DNA of 64,000 nucleotides from the NCBI GenBank assembly GCA_964568875.1, contig CAZMSH010000010.1:1-64000 (forward strand). The letters run 5' to 3'. Below the pieces are notes generated by a model. The model was not told the origin of the DNA, searched no databases, and worked only from the letters and a program-made list of their open reading frames with translations. The DNA comes from SLNP01 sp964568875 (GTDB lineage Bacteria > Bacteroidota > Bacteroidia > Bacteroidales > VadinHA17). Position 1 is the first letter of the stretch; every line of letters begins with the position of its first letter. Positions 18,709 to 27,868 of this stretch are shown one piece after another. The position numbers and the translations under genes are program-made.

Positions 18709-20814
18709 ATGAAAAAAACCGGCTTAATAGCGTTAGTGATCATGTCGGCCTTAATTGGATCCTGCATTAAGGAGACCTATGATATGAACAGGCTTTCGGA
18801 AAAGATGCGCATCAGTCCGACATTAGCAGTCTCGGCAGCAACCGGCGAGGTAACCCTGGGTGACATATTGAAGCCAAATGATACTATTGGCTATGACGAT
18901 GAGAATCTTCTTCGATTGTGGATAAGAAAAGACTCAGTGGCTGAAATCAGCCTTGACTCGCTGATTGACCTGTCTGAGGCCTTCTCCTTCAACGGAAGTT
19001 ACCCTGTGGGAGATGTGGAAATGGATAATTTCTCCAGCCAGTATCAGATAACTCTTGATCAGCTTTCACAGTTCTTTATTCCATCACTGTGGTCAGAATT
19101 TCAGTCTCTCGATGACGGCTCCCCACATCCGTTTCCAGAGTTTCCTCTTACCAATACCGGTACCCACGCTTTTACCTCATTTGCAAACTTTGAATATGCT
19201 GTTTTATCCGGAGGCAGGATCTACCTCGATATTACAAATAATCTGACGGCTCCCCTTTCAGGAATATCTGTCACTCTGAGAAACGGGGACGATAATTCAC
19301 CCATTGGCGGGACTATAACCACAGGAACAATAATTGCCGGAGAGACCTGGTCTACTTTTATTGAGATGAACGAAACCAGGGTATATTCAACTATTGTAGC
19401 GGAAATAATATTCAACGGAAGCCCGGGAACAACCGATCCTGTATTAATAAGGATGAGCGATGCGATACTTTTTGAGGTATCAGGTGAAGATCTTAAGGTT
19501 TCTGCAGGCAGGTTTGTCGTCCCATTACAGAGGGTCGGAGACAGCGGGTCTGAAGAGATGGTGGATTTTGATCTTGACGATGGGATGGAAATTACGGAAT
19601 TCAGCCTTAATACGGGAATAATTGATGTGGAGGTTACATCTAACCTGCAGGTTTACTCCGAATTTTCGGTCGTTTTGCCGACAATAACCAGATCAGGATT
19701 ACCATTCAGTGAGAGCATCAGCGTTAATCCGATGTCGGTTACAACCGGTAATTTCTCTGCCGGTAATCTTCTGGCCCTCCTTAATACAAATCCTGAACAG
19801 CCATATAATTCTGCTCCGGCTCAGTATGAGGTATGGATCAGTTCTCAGGGAGCCATGATAGATTTTTCCTCTCTCGACCGCATAGATTTAAATGCAACAA
19901 TAAGAAATCTCAATGTAGATTACGTAAAGGGATATTTCGGACAACTCGTTGAGACGGTTGAGCCTGACACTATAGACCTTGAAATTGAGGATATTCTGGA
20001 AAAAATAAGTGGTGAGTTTTACTTTGCAAACCCGACCCTTACGGTTGAATACTCAAATTCATTCGGTCTTCCCGTTGAGATAAACCTTGAGGCTACAGGA
20101 AGGAACAAGGATAAAGTACAGAACCTTAATCTGAGCCCGTTTGTTCTCGATTACCCGGTATCACCGGAAAGTGACATTGAAAGTACATACAGTATTGACA
20201 AGAACAACTCGTCGTTGCCCGCACTGCTTTCACTGCCACCTGCATCAATAGTAATATCTGGCGGAGTCAAAATGAATCCAGCCGGAAATACAGGAGCTCG
20301 TGACAACTATGTAATGGGGAACAGCAGATTCGTAGCATCAGTTGAAGCAATGTTGCCGATGGACCTATGGATCAATAATCTTCAGATAGCCGATACTCTG
20401 AATAATTTCCTGAGACCTGACCCTGATGATGAAGAAGGATTCTCTCCGAAAGATCTTGAATACATAAGACTGGACCTGATGGTCTCAAATGGATTCCCGC
20501 TGGGAGTATCTGTAGAGATTGTATTGCATGATTCCATTTCAGGCGTTAACCTTTACACCCTTGAGGTGCCGGGGATTATTGAACCTGCCGCGATCAATAC
20601 CTCCACCGGCAGGGTTACATCTCCTGTTGAAAAGACAACACCGGTAGAACTAGACAGAGAATTTTTCGAAGCAGCCGAAGTTGCTGACAAAATGATCCTG
20701 GTTTTTAAATTGAATACTACCGGGGCACCCTCGCAGAGCGTTAAAATCTATTCTGATTACTCCATCTCCTTTAGGGCTGGTGTTGTTGTTAAACCAGATA
20801 TTATCCTGAATTAA
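18709..20814 (+). CDS. Large lipoprotein of unknown function
   Basis: A 701-residue predicted lipoprotein: MKK start, short hydrophobic helix and lipobox ALIGSC at residues 14-19. The rest is beta-rich with many aspartate- and serine-rich turns, consistent with several immunoglobulin-like or jelly-roll domains on the cell surface or periplasmic face of the outer membrane. I do not recognise a named domain. It starts 21 bases after the DUF3352-like gene and ends 12 bases before the DUF5723-type gene, so it belongs to the same transcript, suggesting a shared envelope role. No T9SS C-terminal sorting domain was recognised. Confidence 0.7.
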   Translation: MKKTGLIALVIMSALIGSCIKETYDMNRLSEKMRISPTLAVSAATGEVTLGDILKPNDTIGYDDENLLRLWIRKDSVAEISLDSLIDLSEAFSFNGSYPVGDVEMDNFSSQYQITLDQLSQFFIPSLWSEFQSLDDGSPHPFPEFPLTNTGTHAFTSFANFEYAVLSGGRIYLDITNNLTAPLSGISVTLRNGDDNSPIGGTITTGTIIAGETWSTFIEMNETRVYSTIVAEIIFNGSPGTTDPVLIRMSDAILFEVSGEDLKVSAGRFVVPLQRVGDSGSEEMVDFDLDDGMEITEFSLNTGIIDVEVTSNLQVYSEFSVVLPTITRSGLPFSESISVNPMSVTTGNFSAGNLLALLNTNPEQPYNSAPAQYEVWISSQGAMIDFSSLDRIDLNATIRNLNVDYVKGYFGQLVETVEPDTIDLEIEDILEKISGEFYFANPTLTVEYSNSFGLPVEINLEATGRNKDKVQNLNLSPFVLDYPVSPESDIESTYSIDKNNSSLPALLSLPPASIVISGGVKMNPAGNTGARDNYVMGNSRFVASVEAMLPMDLWINNLQIADTLNNFLRPDPDDEEGFSPKDLEYIRLDLMVSNGFPLGVSVEIVLHDSISGVNLYTLEVPGIIEPAAINTSTGRVTSPVEKTTPVELDREFFEAAEVADKMILVFKLNTTGAPSQSVKIYSDYSISFRAGVVVKPDIILN

Positions 20815-20826
20815 ACCGGAACAGAC

Positions 20827-22317
20827 ATGAAAGTTCAAAGATTTTTAACGGCTGTTTTACTGCTTGCAGCAGGGTCAATGGTTATGACAGGACAACAGGT
20901 AAGTACTATGTACTATATGAACCTGCCTCAAAATCATTTTTATAATCCTGCCCTCAGGCCAACCAGCAGAGCCTATATCGGATTGCCTGCGATGTCAGGA
21001 GTTAATGTCAATTTCAATACCAATTTTATTGGTTTCTCTGATGTGTTCAGGAAGAGTGAATCAGGCGATTCAGTAATATCAGTCCTTCATCCTGATTTTG
21101 ATATCGACAACTTCCTTGAAAGGATAAAAAGCCTGAATTATATCAATCCTGATGTGAACCTGCAGCTTTTCGGGTTGGGATTCAGCGCAGGCAAAGATCT
21201 CTACATTTTTATTGATGTTAATGAAAAGATATCAGGTGGAGTATCATTGCCGGGTGATTTATTTGAGCTTGCACTGAGGGGTAATGAAGGTTTCGTGGGC
21301 AGCATGATTGATTTACAGACGTTGGATATTAATCTGATGTATCACAGGGAAATTGCAGCCGGATTTTCAAAGGACATCACCAGAAGATTAAGAATAGGGG
21401 CAAGGGGAAGAGTGCTATTCGGTATTTCAGCTATTAATATGGTGAACCGCAATCTCGGCATTTCGGTTCTTGATGATTATTCGCACAAGATGATTACCGA
21501 TGTTGACATTAACATATCAGGGCCGGTTGAAGTAGTTCTTAACTCGGAGAATAATATGATTGATTCATTGGTAATTAATGAACAAAGAATTGAGGACCCC
21601 TATTTCTGGCTCAACACCTCAAATCCGGGCTTTGGTTTTGACATTGGTGCCGTATATCAGCTAACCCCTAAAATATCTCTATCTGCTGCTATCAATGGTT
21701 TCGGCTATATCAAATGGAACAGTGAAATAACAAATCTAAATGCAGAAAATGAGTTCCTTTTCTCCGGTTTTGACATAAGTGACCTTATTGAGGGAACACG
21801 GGAGTTTGATGAGATTGCAGACGAATTACTGGATTCTCTTAAAAACTCATTTACAGTAACCGACCGATCAACACCGTTTACTACCAAAATTCCCGGCTCT
21901 GTATCACTGGGGGCTTCATATAACATCAGCGATAATTTATTGCTGGGCCTTGTTTCAAATAACATGATTATTAACGGCAGACTAAGAAGCTCAATGATGA
22001 TGTCTGCCAATGCAAATCTGGGAAGCAGCTTGTCGTTTGGACTCAGTTACACGGCTATTAACCGAAGCTGGGATAATCTTGGAGCCGGACTATCATTACG
22101 AATTGGGGCTTTTCAGTTTTACACAGTAGCTGATAAGATACCTGTTATGTACAATAAAATAGTTCTTCCTGAAAGTGAAGGAAGTTCTGCCTTCAACCTT
22201 CTACTGCCTGATAAATGGAATATGCTTACTGTCAGGGCAGGAATGAATCTGGTTTTTGGCAACAGGATAAAGAAGAGGTCAGACAGACCAATGATAATTA
22301 CAGCGGAGGAAATCTAG
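20827..22317 (+). CDS. DUF5723-type outer-membrane beta-barrel protein
   Basis: A 496-residue exported protein: signal peptide (MKVQRFLTAVLLLAAGS), then QQVSTMYYMNLPQNHFYNPALRP, the pattern shared by DUF5723 and PorP/SprF/PorV-like outer-membrane proteins of Bacteroidota. Regularly spaced amphipathic strands with GFG, GLGFSAG and SLGASYNIS turns fit a FadL-like barrel. Function unknown. It follows the large lipoprotein by 12 bases and may form an outer-membrane complex with it (inference). It is not PorV, judging from overall sequence, but a distant relation is possible. Confidence 0.7.
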   Translation: MKVQRFLTAVLLLAAGSMVMTGQQVSTMYYMNLPQNHFYNPALRPTSRAYIGLPAMSGVNVNFNTNFIGFSDVFRKSESGDSVISVLHPDFDIDNFLERIKSLNYINPDVNLQLFGLGFSAGKDLYIFIDVNEKISGGVSLPGDLFELALRGNEGFVGSMIDLQTLDINLMYHREIAAGFSKDITRRLRIGARGRVLFGISAINMVNRNLGISVLDDYSHKMITDVDINISGPVEVVLNSENNMIDSLVINEQRIEDPYFWLNTSNPGFGFDIGAVYQLTPKISLSAAINGFGYIKWNSEITNLNAENEFLFSGFDISDLIEGTREFDEIADELLDSLKNSFTVTDRSTPFTTKIPGSVSLGASYNISDNLLLGLVSNNMIINGRLRSSMMMSANANLGSSLSFGLSYTAINRSWDNLGAGLSLRIGAFQFYTVADKIPVMYNKIVLPESEGSSAFNLLLPDKWNMLTVRAGMNLVFGNRIKKRSDRPMIITAEEI

Positions 22318-22321
22318 AAAG

Positions 22322-22522
22322 ATGGCAGTTTTAATAAGAATATTACTGATCGGGCTTGTTGTGTATCTGGCTATGCGTATTATTGCCTCTTTTGGGGCCA
22401 GAACAGCAACAAGCAGCAAGGAGGGACAAAAGTCGGGTAAAAACAAAAAGAAAAACCGAAACGGAATCCCTGACGAGATAGGAGAATATGTTGATTATGA
22501 GGATGTAGAAGACAAAAACTGA
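22322..22522 (+). CDS. Small DUF4834-like membrane protein
   Basis: A 66-residue protein with one N-terminal membrane helix (LIRILLIGLVVYLAMRII), a lysine-rich linker and the acidic tail GEYVDYEDVEDKN, which is the signature ending of DUF4834 proteins of Bacteroidota. Function unknown. It begins 4 bases after the DUF5723-type gene and is the last gene of the operon. The short length makes it easy to miss, but spacing, composition and the conserved tail support it as real. Confidence 0.72.
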   Translation: MAVLIRILLIGLVVYLAMRIIASFGARTATSSKEGQKSGKNKKKNRNGIPDEIGEYVDYEDVEDKN

Positions 22523-22560
22523 CTGTCAATAAACTTAAATATCACAACGATAGTACTGCC

Positions 22561-23331
22561 CTAAATCTCACTGTTATTCTCAGTGTTACTTTTTAGTTGT
22601 TTTGCAAGAGAATTTGCAAAAACGAAGTCATTAAGAAGTTTGCAGTCAGAGTTCAGTATATCTTTTCTGGTACCTTCCCAGCACTTAACGCCTTCACTGA
22701 TGAAGACCACCTTTTCACCGATCTCCATTACTGAGTTCATATCATGTGTGTTTACCAGTGTAGTTATCTGAAACTCTTCGGTTATCTCCTTTATAAGATT
22801 GTCAATCAGGATAGCTGTTATCGGGTCGAGGCCTGAGTTCGGTTCATCACAAAACAGGTATTTTGGGTTGAGGGCTATTGCCCTGGCAATGGCAGCCCGC
22901 TTTTTCATACCTCCTGACAACTCTGACGGAAACAGCTTGTTTGCTCCGGTAAGATTAACTCTTTCAAGGCAGAAGTCAACCCGTTCAGATTTCTGACGGT
23001 AACTCATGTCTGAAAACATATCAAGCGGGAACCTTACATTAGCTTCGACACTGAGGCTGTCAAAGAGGGCACTGCCCTGGAACAGCATACCCATCTCCTG
23101 CCTTATTCTCTTCCTGCTTCTGAAATCCAGCTTGCTGAAAAGGATATTTTCAAACCAGATTTCGCCACTGTCAATGTCATGGAGACCCACTATTGCCTTA
23201 AGAAGAACCGTTTTGCCTGAACCGCTGCTGCCAATTATAAGGTTCGTTCGTCCCGGCTCAAAAGTAACAGACACGTCGTCGAGTACAACCCTTCCGTCAA
23301 ATGATTTGGTTACGTTATTTACCTTTATCAT
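22561..23331 (-). CDS. mlaF: Phospholipid-transport ABC ATPase (MlaF-like)
   Basis: A 256-residue ATP-binding subunit that powers lipid exchange between inner and outer membrane. Walker A is GSSGSGKT (34-41), the ABC signature is LSGGM (138-142) and Walker B is YLFCDEPNSGLDP with Asp162 and Glu163. The MlaF/Ttg2A subgroup is indicated by FEPGRTNLIIGSSGSGKT and by the adjoining MlaE-type permease, whose stop overlaps this start in ATGA. A substrate-binding MlaD gene is not present in the window. Confidence 0.9.
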   Translation of the reverse strand: MIKVNNVTKSFDGRVVLDDVSVTFEPGRTNLIIGSSGSGKTVLLKAIVGLHDIDSGEIWFENILFSKLDFRSRKRIRQEMGMLFQGSALFDSLSVEANVRFPLDMFSDMSYRQKSERVDFCLERVNLTGANKLFPSELSGGMKKRAAIARAIALNPKYLFCDEPNSGLDPITAILIDNLIKEITEEFQITTLVNTHDMNSVMEIGEKVVFISEGVKCWEGTRKDILNSDCKLLNDFVFANSLAKQLKSNTENNSEI

Positions 23332-24071
23332 GACAGCAACAGTTGGGTCAGTATTACGTTGGTAAGCAGTATCAGGATACTGCTGTATACTACAGCTTTT
23401 GTGCTGGCCCTGCCCACTTCAAGTGATCCGCCGCGAACAAAATAGCCATGATATGCTGATACTGTCGTTATGATAAAGGCAAAGAAGACCGTCTTTATAA
23501 GAGAGTACACTATATAATATGGTATAAAAGCATACTGAATGCCATAGACATATTGTGAGGATGTAATTACTCCGGCTCCTATCCCCGCTATCCATCCGCC
23601 TGCAACACCAACTACGATACTTATGAGGGTAAGGAATGGATTGAATACGACGGTAGCTATTATTTTGGGAAGTATCAGGAATGAAGCTGAGTTTACCCCC
23701 ATCATTTCCAGTGCGTCAATCTGTTCTGTCACCCTCATTGTACCTATTTCAGAGGTGATGTTTGAGCCAACTTTACCTGCCAGTATAAGGGCCACTACCG
23801 TGGAAGAGAATTCCAGGATGATCGAATCCCTTGTTCCAAGTCCTATCAGGTACGCAGGATATATCGGGTTTTCGGTATTATACGCTGTCTGGAGGGTGAT
23901 TACTGCTCCCATGAATACCGAAATGATAATAACGATACCGGTTGAATTCAGGCCCAGGGTGATGAACTCCCTCATGGTTTGCCTGTAATAAACCCTGTAA
24001 CTTTCGGGTCTGGAAAAAACCTTTCCTATAAGGATAAGGTAATTTCCAAATTCATGCAGGAATTTCAGCAT
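23328..24071 (-). CDS. mlaE: Phospholipid-transport permease (MlaE-like)
   Basis: A 247-residue inner-membrane permease of the MlaE/YrbE family, partner of the downstream MlaF. It has an N-terminal amphipathic helix and about five membrane helices. The conserved core ALILAGKVGSNITSEIGTMRVTEQIDALEMMG is diagnostic. ATG 24071 is chosen over the longer frame (24143) because the -7 element at 24099-24106 lies between them. The two-gene order permease-ATPase with a four-base overlap fits one transport complex. Confidence 0.92.
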   Translation of the reverse strand: MLKFLHEFGNYLILIGKVFSRPESYRVYYRQTMREFITLGLNSTGIVIIISVFMGAVITLQTAYNTENPIYPAYLIGLGTRDSIILEFSSTVVALILAGKVGSNITSEIGTMRVTEQIDALEMMGVNSASFLILPKIIATVVFNPFLTLISIVVGVAGGWIAGIGAGVITSSQYVYGIQYAFIPYYIVYSLIKTVFFAFIITTVSAYHGYFVRGGSLEVGRASTKAVVYSSILILLTNVILTQLLLS

Positions 24072-24098
24072 TATAACGATTTTCTGACCATTAGAAGG

Positions 24099-24106
24099 CA
24101 AATTTA
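24099..24106 (-). promoter_or_regulatory. -7 promoter element of mlaEF
   Basis: TAAATTTG on the minus strand, 27 bases before the mlaE ATG, matches TAnnTTTG. Confidence 0.5.
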
Positions 24107-24158
24107 GTAATAATTTGGGGTACCTGAGAGTTCGCCGGTTCAAATTGATAAATAATCA

Positions 24159-24166
24159 TATATTTG
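24159..24166 (+). promoter_or_regulatory. -7 promoter element of manC
   Basis: TATATTTG matches TAnnTTTG and lies 36 bases before the manC ATG. No clear -33 TTTG. Confidence 0.55.
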
Positions 24167-24202
24167 CATAAGGCAATCAATTGTTGGAGATAACCACGGA
24201 AA

Positions 24203-25288
24203 ATGAAGCACAAGTACGTAGTCATAATGGCCGGCGGAGTTGGCAGCAGGTTCTGGCCGGTAAGCAGGCAGAGTCTGCCGAAGCAGTTTCTTGATATACT
24301 GGGAACCGGAGAGACTCTGTTACAGCAGACCTACAAACGCTTTGCAAACCTTTGTCCCCGCGAGAACATTTTTGTTGTTACGAGTGATGAACATGCTCAT
24401 CTGGTTTCTGAACAGCTTGATATAGATAAGAAGAGGATATTGTCGGAACCTTTCAGACGTAACACTGCACCCTGCGTTGCGTATGCCACATACAGGATAC
24501 TATCTATTGATCCTGATGCTGTTGTAGCAGTAACTCCGGCAGACCATCTGATTGAGAAACAAGATGTATTTGAGGAAGTTATAGAGGAGGGCTTCAGATA
24601 TGCCGAAAGCCATGACTCATTGCTTACTATAGGGATTAAGCCCGACAGGCCTGAAACAGGCTATGGATATATCCAGGCTAATGAAAAGGGAAAAATCAGG
24701 GGTTACAAGGGATTAAAGCCTGTTAAGACATTTACAGAGAAACCAGACATTGACCTCGCCAGGGTTTTCATAGATAGCGGCGACTTCTACTGGAACTCAG
24801 GGATATTTATCTGGAGCATAAGGTCAATCATTGATGCATTTGAGAAGCACATGCCTGATATGTATGCGGCGTTTGATGAAGGCAGGGAAATATACGGAAC
24901 CGACAGGGAAGCACAGTTTATTGCAAGAACATACACTGAATGCAGCAGTATATCGATTGACTATGGTATAATGGAAAAGGCAGGTAATGTTAATGTAATT
25001 TGTACTGACATGGGCTGGTCTGATCTGGGGACCTGGAGTTCGGTGGCAGACCACACACAAGCTGACGGTAACTCCAATACCTTACTTTCGGGAGAGTTTT
25101 TTGGCTATTCGGTACACAATTCTATCGTCAGTATACCACAGGGAAAAATAGTCGTTGCGGGGGGGCTCGAGGATTACATAATAGTTGATTCGGGAGATGT
25201 GTTGCTGATCGTTCCCAGGAGCGACGAACAATCCATCAAGGAGTATCTTGATGATGTGAAGAAGAAGACAGGAAACAAATTTCTTTAG
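24203..25288 (+). CDS. manC: Mannose-1-phosphate guanylyltransferase
   Basis: A 361-residue nucleotidyltransferase making GDP-mannose from GTP and mannose-1-phosphate, precursor of GDP-fucose, rhamnose and mannosylated glycans. The pyrophosphorylase motif is AGGVGSRFWPVSR (residues 10-22), followed by PKQFL, TPADHLI and FTEKPD. The length fits the single-domain form without a phosphomannose isomerase domain, usual in Bacteroidota. Transcribed alone between mlaEF and the T9SS operon, and it ends at a shared bidirectional terminator. Confidence 0.93.
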   Translation: MKHKYVVIMAGGVGSRFWPVSRQSLPKQFLDILGTGETLLQQTYKRFANLCPRENIFVVTSDEHAHLVSEQLDIDKKRILSEPFRRNTAPCVAYATYRILSIDPDAVVAVTPADHLIEKQDVFEEVIEEGFRYAESHDSLLTIGIKPDRPETGYGYIQANEKGKIRGYKGLKPVKTFTEKPDIDLARVFIDSGDFYWNSGIFIWSIRSIIDAFEKHMPDMYAAFDEGREIYGTDREAQFIARTYTECSSISIDYGIMEKAGNVNVICTDMGWSDLGTWSSVADHTQADGNSNTLLSGEFFGYSVHNSIVSIPQGKIVVAGGLEDYIIVDSGDVLLIVPRSDEQSIKEYLDDVKKKTGNKFL

Positions 25289-25304
25289 AGCTTTGAAAAA
25301 AGCA

Positions 25305-25329
25305 AGAGGCGTTGCAATGCAGCGCCTCT
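25305..25329. terminator. Bidirectional hairpin terminator between manC and gldN
   Basis: An 11-base stem, AGAGGCGTTGC (25305-25315) with GCAGCGCCTCT (25319-25329), with one G-U pair and loop AAT, is flanked by A-rich sequence on the left and TTATTTTATT on the right. It can serve both the manC transcript and the T9SS operon transcript. Confidence 0.8.
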
Positions 25330-25356
25330 GTTATTTTATTCAATAATGTTTCTACT

Positions 25357-26187
25357 CTAGAATTCCCAAAGATCATGTTCCCAGTTCTGAAGCTGGTTCT
25401 TGATTCTGTCAGATTCAAATATTACATCCTTTCCAACCATATAGTCGGCTATTGCCCTGTTGTCGTATACATTTGATTCGGCAAATATTACGCTGCTGAA
25501 CCGTCTCTGCATAAACAGGTCATCGTAGGAAAGCCTTTGAGCATCATTGAATCTGTTGAATACCTCCTGTTTGGCGAAAGCATCGCGAAACTCGTCATAC
25601 TTGATCCAGAAAAGCCTTACCCTGTCAAGCCTTCCCGTTGCGGGGTTAGGTACAACACTGATAGGCATCAGTCCTTTTATCCTTACCCCCAGTGTTGAAT
25701 GTTTCTTATCGAAATACCACTCTTCATATACCATTATCTGCTTTACATCGGCCAGTTTATCATCAATCGGAATATCAATGATCACGGTTCCTATAACATT
25801 TCCGTCAAGGTCTGTCTGTGGCATCTCCTTGGGGCCGGCATCAAGCAGTTTCTCAATATCAGCATATGTGACGTTGACATTCATATCTTGTACATCATAT
25901 GCATTGACTTCACCTTTCTTAATTTCATCGAGCAGAATCCCAAGCAGATTTTTTCTTCCGTCAGCTGTTGGCTGGGTCGGGTAGTAGAGGGTATGGTTCA
26001 TTTTTTCCCTGAGGTCAATGATTCTCCATATCTCTTTTGACCAATAAACATCTGCTTCTCTCAGGTGTGGATATTCAACCTTTGCATTTTCATGGATAGA
26101 TTTTTCATACAGATCCTTGAATGCCTGTCCATAGCTCAGGCTGCAAAGCATCAGTGCGAATAGTCCGAATAAAAGTTTCTTGTTCAT
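25357..26187 (-). CDS. gldN: T9SS ring protein GldN/PorN
   Basis: A 276-residue periplasmic component of the type IX secretion trans-envelope complex, which joins GldK in the large ring under the outer membrane. A signal peptide (LLFGLFALMLCSLSYGQAF) is followed by family motifs DVYWSKEIWRIIDLREKMN, PLSI-type strand VRIKGLMPISVVPN, and MQRRFSSVIFAESN near the C-terminus. Last gene of the porP-gldKLMN operon, 18 bases after gldM. Without a C-terminal sorting domain it is exported by Sec, as expected. Confidence 0.95.
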   Translation of the reverse strand: MNKKLLFGLFALMLCSLSYGQAFKDLYEKSIHENAKVEYPHLREADVYWSKEIWRIIDLREKMNHTLYYPTQPTADGRKNLLGILLDEIKKGEVNAYDVQDMNVNVTYADIEKLLDAGPKEMPQTDLDGNVIGTVIIDIPIDDKLADVKQIMVYEEWYFDKKHSTLGVRIKGLMPISVVPNPATGRLDRVRLFWIKYDEFRDAFAKQEVFNRFNDAQRLSYDDLFMQRRFSSVIFAESNVYDNRAIADYMVGKDVIFESDRIKNQLQNWEHDLWEF

Positions 26188-26205
26188 GGTATCTTCAGTT
26201 TCTTA

Positions 26206-27846
26206 TTATCTTATCTTCAGCGCAATAGGCGGCAGGTCGCGGGTTATTTTATCCGGCCCCGTTGCCTTAATGTCCATAAAGAAGAACTCCTGCCCCCTTC
26301 TAAGACCGTTTATTGTACTCTGCATCTGCGATGTAAGCCTTGGACCGGTTGCATCGAGATAGGTAGCAAACCCCTGTGAATAGGTTACCATCCTGTAGCT
26401 GTTTATCTCGTATCTCAGGTCGAATTCAAAGTTATCAAGAGTAGCTATAATTCCGGGAGCTGCAAGGGCTGCGGCTTTATCAATCTCGCCGGTATTCATC
26501 CCTGCAAATTTGGCTACCGGGTCGGGAATTCTGCGGACCCTGAATGTTACAGGAGGGAAATTCTGTGTAGCCCCGTTGACATTTGCCGATACGATAATCT
26601 GGGCATCCTTGCCTATTTCATTAGGTTCGGCAATATAGTCGCCTTTAAAATTCTGATACTTGCCTCTGCGGATTGTTCCGTTCGTCATTCTGACCGAGAG
26701 TCTGTCTGATCCAACACCGGGTACGGAGATGTCAATCGGATTTTGTACCCCGCGATAAAGTACGTTCATAGCTGTTGGTGATACAACCACATTCGGCGTT
26801 GCTACAGAATATGATGATTCAAATGGATAAGCTATATCTGTTCCATCAGGAGCTGTCATCACGATAAGGCCTCCCCATTTCTTGTCTCCTATGGAAGAAG
26901 TTCTTACCCTGTACACAGCCTTTCCGCTTTCATCAACAGGCAATGTCTGGTAATCTCCTACCATTTCGTAGGTGGCGGTTCCATCGGGGAGATCAATTTT
27001 TCTGTAGTTACCCACCATAGTTCTTGGAGCCTTTGTGGTGTCGGTGGCAGCTATGAAAACTCTGGCCTCAAATTCATTACCTGACATAATGTAATTTGAG
27101 TTTGTGGTGACAACAGGATCTATCTTGTTGAATTTGAATGATGCAGCATCGATCTGTCCGTAAAGAAAATTGAGTACTTCCGTTTCAGCATTCCTTACAT
27201 CGACCTGGAACTTTGATAGAATTGTGATGACTGCGACAAGAGGCAGAGCCTGGAAGTTTGCATTTTCCCATCTCTCGGTAGCTCCCTCCAGGTTCCTGGG
27301 ATCATCGGTATTCAAACTGCTCTTTATTGATTCCTCGGCAGCAACATTTCTTCCTCCTATTATTTCAAGCAGAAACTCACGGTAGTTAATCAGCTGATCC
27401 TTTAGGAAATTTGCCTTACCGTTTTGATCTGAGCCTATAAGTATTTCTGAGGGAACATTGTTCTCGTCTATTTTCTGGATTTTGTGAACATTGATTGTAC
27501 CATCAGCCAGTACCTCATCGGCATTCTTTTTCTCAGCTGTACGAATAATTTCAACCTTCAGGTCATGTATATAATCATAGATTTCATCGGCCCTGGCCTT
27601 AAGCTCGAATGCCTTATCCCTGTAAGGACCGGCCTTTGTTGGGTTTTCGGCATATGCACGTTCGAACTCAAGGTAAGTGCCCTGGTTTTTCCTGATGTAG
27701 TTGGCAACAGTCTTGGTAAGCCCCTCATCCACCTTCTTGAATGCTTCGACGGCTTCCTTTGATACGTTAAGAGCAAGCATGGCTGTAAGTACAAGGTACA
27801 TCATGCCTATCATCTTTTGCCTCGGTGTCTCTTTTCCGTGGGCCAT
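26206..27846 (-). CDS. gldM: T9SS motor protein GldM/PorM
   Basis: A 546-residue protein whose dimer spans the periplasm and transmits force from the GldL motor to the GldK/N ring. It has a cytoplasmic N-terminus (MAHGKETPRQKM), one membrane helix (MIGMMYLVLTAMLALNVS) and four periplasmic domains: a helical D1 followed by beta-rich D2-D4. The conserved start RQKMIGMMYLVLTAMLALN is diagnostic. Gap to gldL 22 bases. Confidence 0.96.
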   Translation of the reverse strand: MAHGKETPRQKMIGMMYLVLTAMLALNVSKEAVEAFKKVDEGLTKTVANYIRKNQGTYLEFERAYAENPTKAGPYRDKAFELKARADEIYDYIHDLKVEIIRTAEKKNADEVLADGTINVHKIQKIDENNVPSEILIGSDQNGKANFLKDQLINYREFLLEIIGGRNVAAEESIKSSLNTDDPRNLEGATERWENANFQALPLVAVITILSKFQVDVRNAETEVLNFLYGQIDAASFKFNKIDPVVTTNSNYIMSGNEFEARVFIAATDTTKAPRTMVGNYRKIDLPDGTATYEMVGDYQTLPVDESGKAVYRVRTSSIGDKKWGGLIVMTAPDGTDIAYPFESSYSVATPNVVVSPTAMNVLYRGVQNPIDISVPGVGSDRLSVRMTNGTIRRGKYQNFKGDYIAEPNEIGKDAQIIVSANVNGATQNFPPVTFRVRRIPDPVAKFAGMNTGEIDKAAALAAPGIIATLDNFEFDLRYEINSYRMVTYSQGFATYLDATGPRLTSQMQSTINGLRRGQEFFFMDIKATGPDKITRDLPPIALKIR

Positions 27847-27868
27847 TTTGCGAGAGGTTTAGGTTATA

